A stretch of 64,000 bases of DNA from Eledone cirrhosa (lineage: Eukaryota > Mollusca > Cephalopoda > Octopoda > Eledonidae). Positions 63,072 to 64,000 of this stretch are shown in pieces (positions within the stretch are counted from its first letter, which is position 1; each line of letters opens with the position of its first letter). The translations under genes and the position numbers were made by a program. The stretch spans positions 23,668,798-23,732,797 of the forward strand of contig OZ024744.1 of the NCBI GenBank assembly GCA_964016885.1, read 5' to 3'. The notes beneath the pieces are model-generated. The model was not told where the DNA came from. It did no database searches and saw nothing but the letters and a program-made list of their open reading frames with translations.

Positions 63072-64000
63072 AACTAACTCGTTTTAACAACAGCTGAATC
63101 TTAAGATAAAACTCGTTTTAACAACAGTTGAATCTTAAGAACTGACTCGTTTTATCAACAGTTCAACCTTAAGAACTGACTCGTTTTAACAACAGTTGAA
63201 TCTTCAAATAAAACTCGTTTTAACAACAGTTGAATCTTAAGATAAAACTCGTTTTAACAACAGTTGAATCTTAAGAACTGACTCGTTTTAACAACAGTTG
63301 AATCTTAAGAACTAACTCGTTTTATCAACAGTTCAACCTTAAGAACTGACTCGTTTTAACAACAGTTGAATCTTCAAATAAAACTCGTTTTAACAACAGT
63401 TGATTCTTCAGAACTGACTCGTTTTAACAACAGTTGAATCTTAAGATAAAACTCGTTTTAACAACAGTTGAATCTTAAGAACTGACTCGTTTTAACAACA
63501 GCTGAATCTTAAGATAAAACTCGTTTTACAACAGTTGAATCTTAAGAACTGATTCGTTTTAACAACAGCTGAATATTAAGATAAACTCGTTTTAACAACA
63601 GTTGAATCTTAACATAAACCTCGTTTTAACAACATTTGAATCTTAAAAAGTTACTCGTTTTAACAACAGCTGGATCTTAAGATAAAACTCGTTTTAACAA
63701 CAGTTGAATCTTCAAATAAAACTCGTTTTAACAACAGTTGAATATTATGATAAAACTCATTTTAACAACAGTTGATTCTTAAGATAAAACTCGTTTTAAC
63801 AACAGTTGAATCTTAAGAACTGACTCGTTTTAACAACAGTTGAATCTTAAGAACTGACTCGTTTTATCAACAGTTCAACCTTAAGAACTGACTCGTTTTA
63901 ACAACAGATGAATCTTCAAATAAAACTCGTTTTAACAACAGTTGAATCTTAAGAACTCACTCGTTTTAACAACAGTTGAATCTTAAGATAAAACTCGTTT

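Larger units (their letters stand above)
1..64000 (+). repeat. 34-bp satellite DNA array, about 1,880-1,890 monomers, filling the window
   Basis: The sequence is a head-to-tail tandem repeat from the first base to the last, with no unique sequence and no inverted monomers seen. In the phase used here a monomer begins AACTGA or ATAAAA, continues CTCGTTTTAACAACAG and ends TTGAATCTTAAG. Most copies are 34 bp; recurrent 33-bp forms and one 39-bp form exist. Position 1 falls on a monomer boundary, and position 64000 falls inside a monomer, so the array extends beyond both ends. No gene is supported. Because 34 leaves remainder 1 on division by 3, the reading frame rotates every monomer, and the TAA triplets in TTTTAAC and CTTAAG reach every frame on both strands within about three monomers. 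Such arrays are known from eukaryotic heterochromatin; the chromosomal location here is unknown. Confidence 0.98.
58150..64000 (+). repeat. 7,836-bp higher-order block, second copy (runs off the window)
   Basis: Second copy of 50314 onward. Relative to the first copy it has -68 bp near 59.13 kb, -34 bp near 59.78 kb, +34 bp near 61.71 kb, -136 bp at 62868-62901 and -101 bp at 63038-63071. These sums reproduce the measured offsets 7,836, 7,768, 7,734, 7,768 and 7,531. Substitutions noticed in the shared part are few (about 50.96 vs 58.80 kb, 52.5 vs 60.28 kb, 56.37 vs 63.91 kb). Confidence 0.85.

Noticed and set aside
1..64000. CRISPR array (direct repeats in the 30-37 bp range)
   Set aside because: The 34-bp units abut directly with no spacers, vary by shared variants, and run for 64 kb without cas genes or a leader.
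1..64000. Protein-coding repeat gene
   Set aside because: 34 bp is not a multiple of 3, so the frame rotates each monomer, and TAA in TTTTAAC and CTTAAG (on the reverse strand also within GTTAAAAC and CTTAAG) closes every frame within about three monomers. Recurrent 33-bp monomers do not rescue a frame.
1..64000. CENP-B box
   Set aside because: Variants with ATTCGTTTTAACAACAG match the left TTCG and the internal A of the box but have AACA where CGGG is required.
1..64000. Telomeric or subtelomeric simple repeat
   Set aside because: No run of TTAGGG, TTTAGGG, TTAGG or a similar short G-rich unit is present. The motif TTAAG occurs once per monomer as part of the longer unit.
1..64000. 34-bp recombinase target sites (lox/FRT-like)
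   Set aside because: Only the length coincides. There are no 13-bp inverted arms around an 8-bp spacer; the largest dyads I see are about 10 bp at monomer junctions.
1..64000. Transposable element or insertion interrupting the array
   Set aside because: Every line reads as satellite monomers. No unique stretch, terminal inverted repeat or target-site duplication was seen.
1..64000. A single regular higher-order repeat such as 2,545 or 3,664 bp
   Set aside because: Spacing of the CTGCAAA marker (1796, 6514, 3664, 2612, 9949, 5292, 5020, 4850, 3527, 2816, 4377, 4614, 3120) shows no constant period.

Overview
The whole 64-kb window is one uninterrupted head-to-tail satellite DNA array. The repeat unit is a 34-bp, AT-rich monomer (about 26-32% GC in the two main forms), giving roughly 1,880-1,890 copies, all in the same orientation. 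I see no gene, RNA gene, transposon, unique spacer or inverted segment anywhere, and the array runs off both ends of the window. An array this long and pure suggests heterochromatin of a eukaryotic chromosome (centromeric, pericentromeric, subtelomeric, or a sex or B chromosome). Nothing in the sequence identifies the species or tells these locations apart.

Each monomer has a variable head of about 6 bp (AACTGA in class A, ATAAAA in class B) and a nearly constant remainder: CTCGTTTTAACAACAG followed by TTGAATCTTAAG. Around 10 recurring variants (CAGCTG, TTCAA-ended, CAT, TTATC/GTTCAACC, ACATTTG, ATTATG/GATTC, AATAG/GGTTCG, and 33-bp forms) occur in a conserved order and act as a barcode. Reading the barcode shows a higher level of organisation: blocks of about 0.4 to 16 kb recur with the same variant order, at offsets I measured from rare shared variants.

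Layout: 1-2.4 kb recurs at 8.3-10.7 kb (offset 8,310). 4.3-9.4 kb is a 2,545-bp tandem duplication. 8.5-15.7 kb is a 3,664-bp near-tandem duplication. 13.8-19.0 kb is a 2,612-bp tandem duplication overlapping the previous one. 19-26 kb is more heterogeneous and includes a 39-bp monomer and a local 678-bp duplication. 26.4-29 kb recurs at 31.7-35 kb. 31-36 kb recurs at 47-51.5 kb (offset about 16.2 kb). 35.9-48 kb holds nested copies at offsets 4,918 and 3,527 with an internal 745/779-bp doublet. 50.3-64 kb holds a 7,836-bp block and most of a second copy.

Nearly every length difference between block copies that I could account for is a whole number of monomers, often with a chimeric monomer at the breakpoint. 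This is the pattern expected from repeated unequal exchange or replication-based amplification. The array is therefore a mosaic of nested higher-order repeats of several ages, not one regular higher-order repeat.
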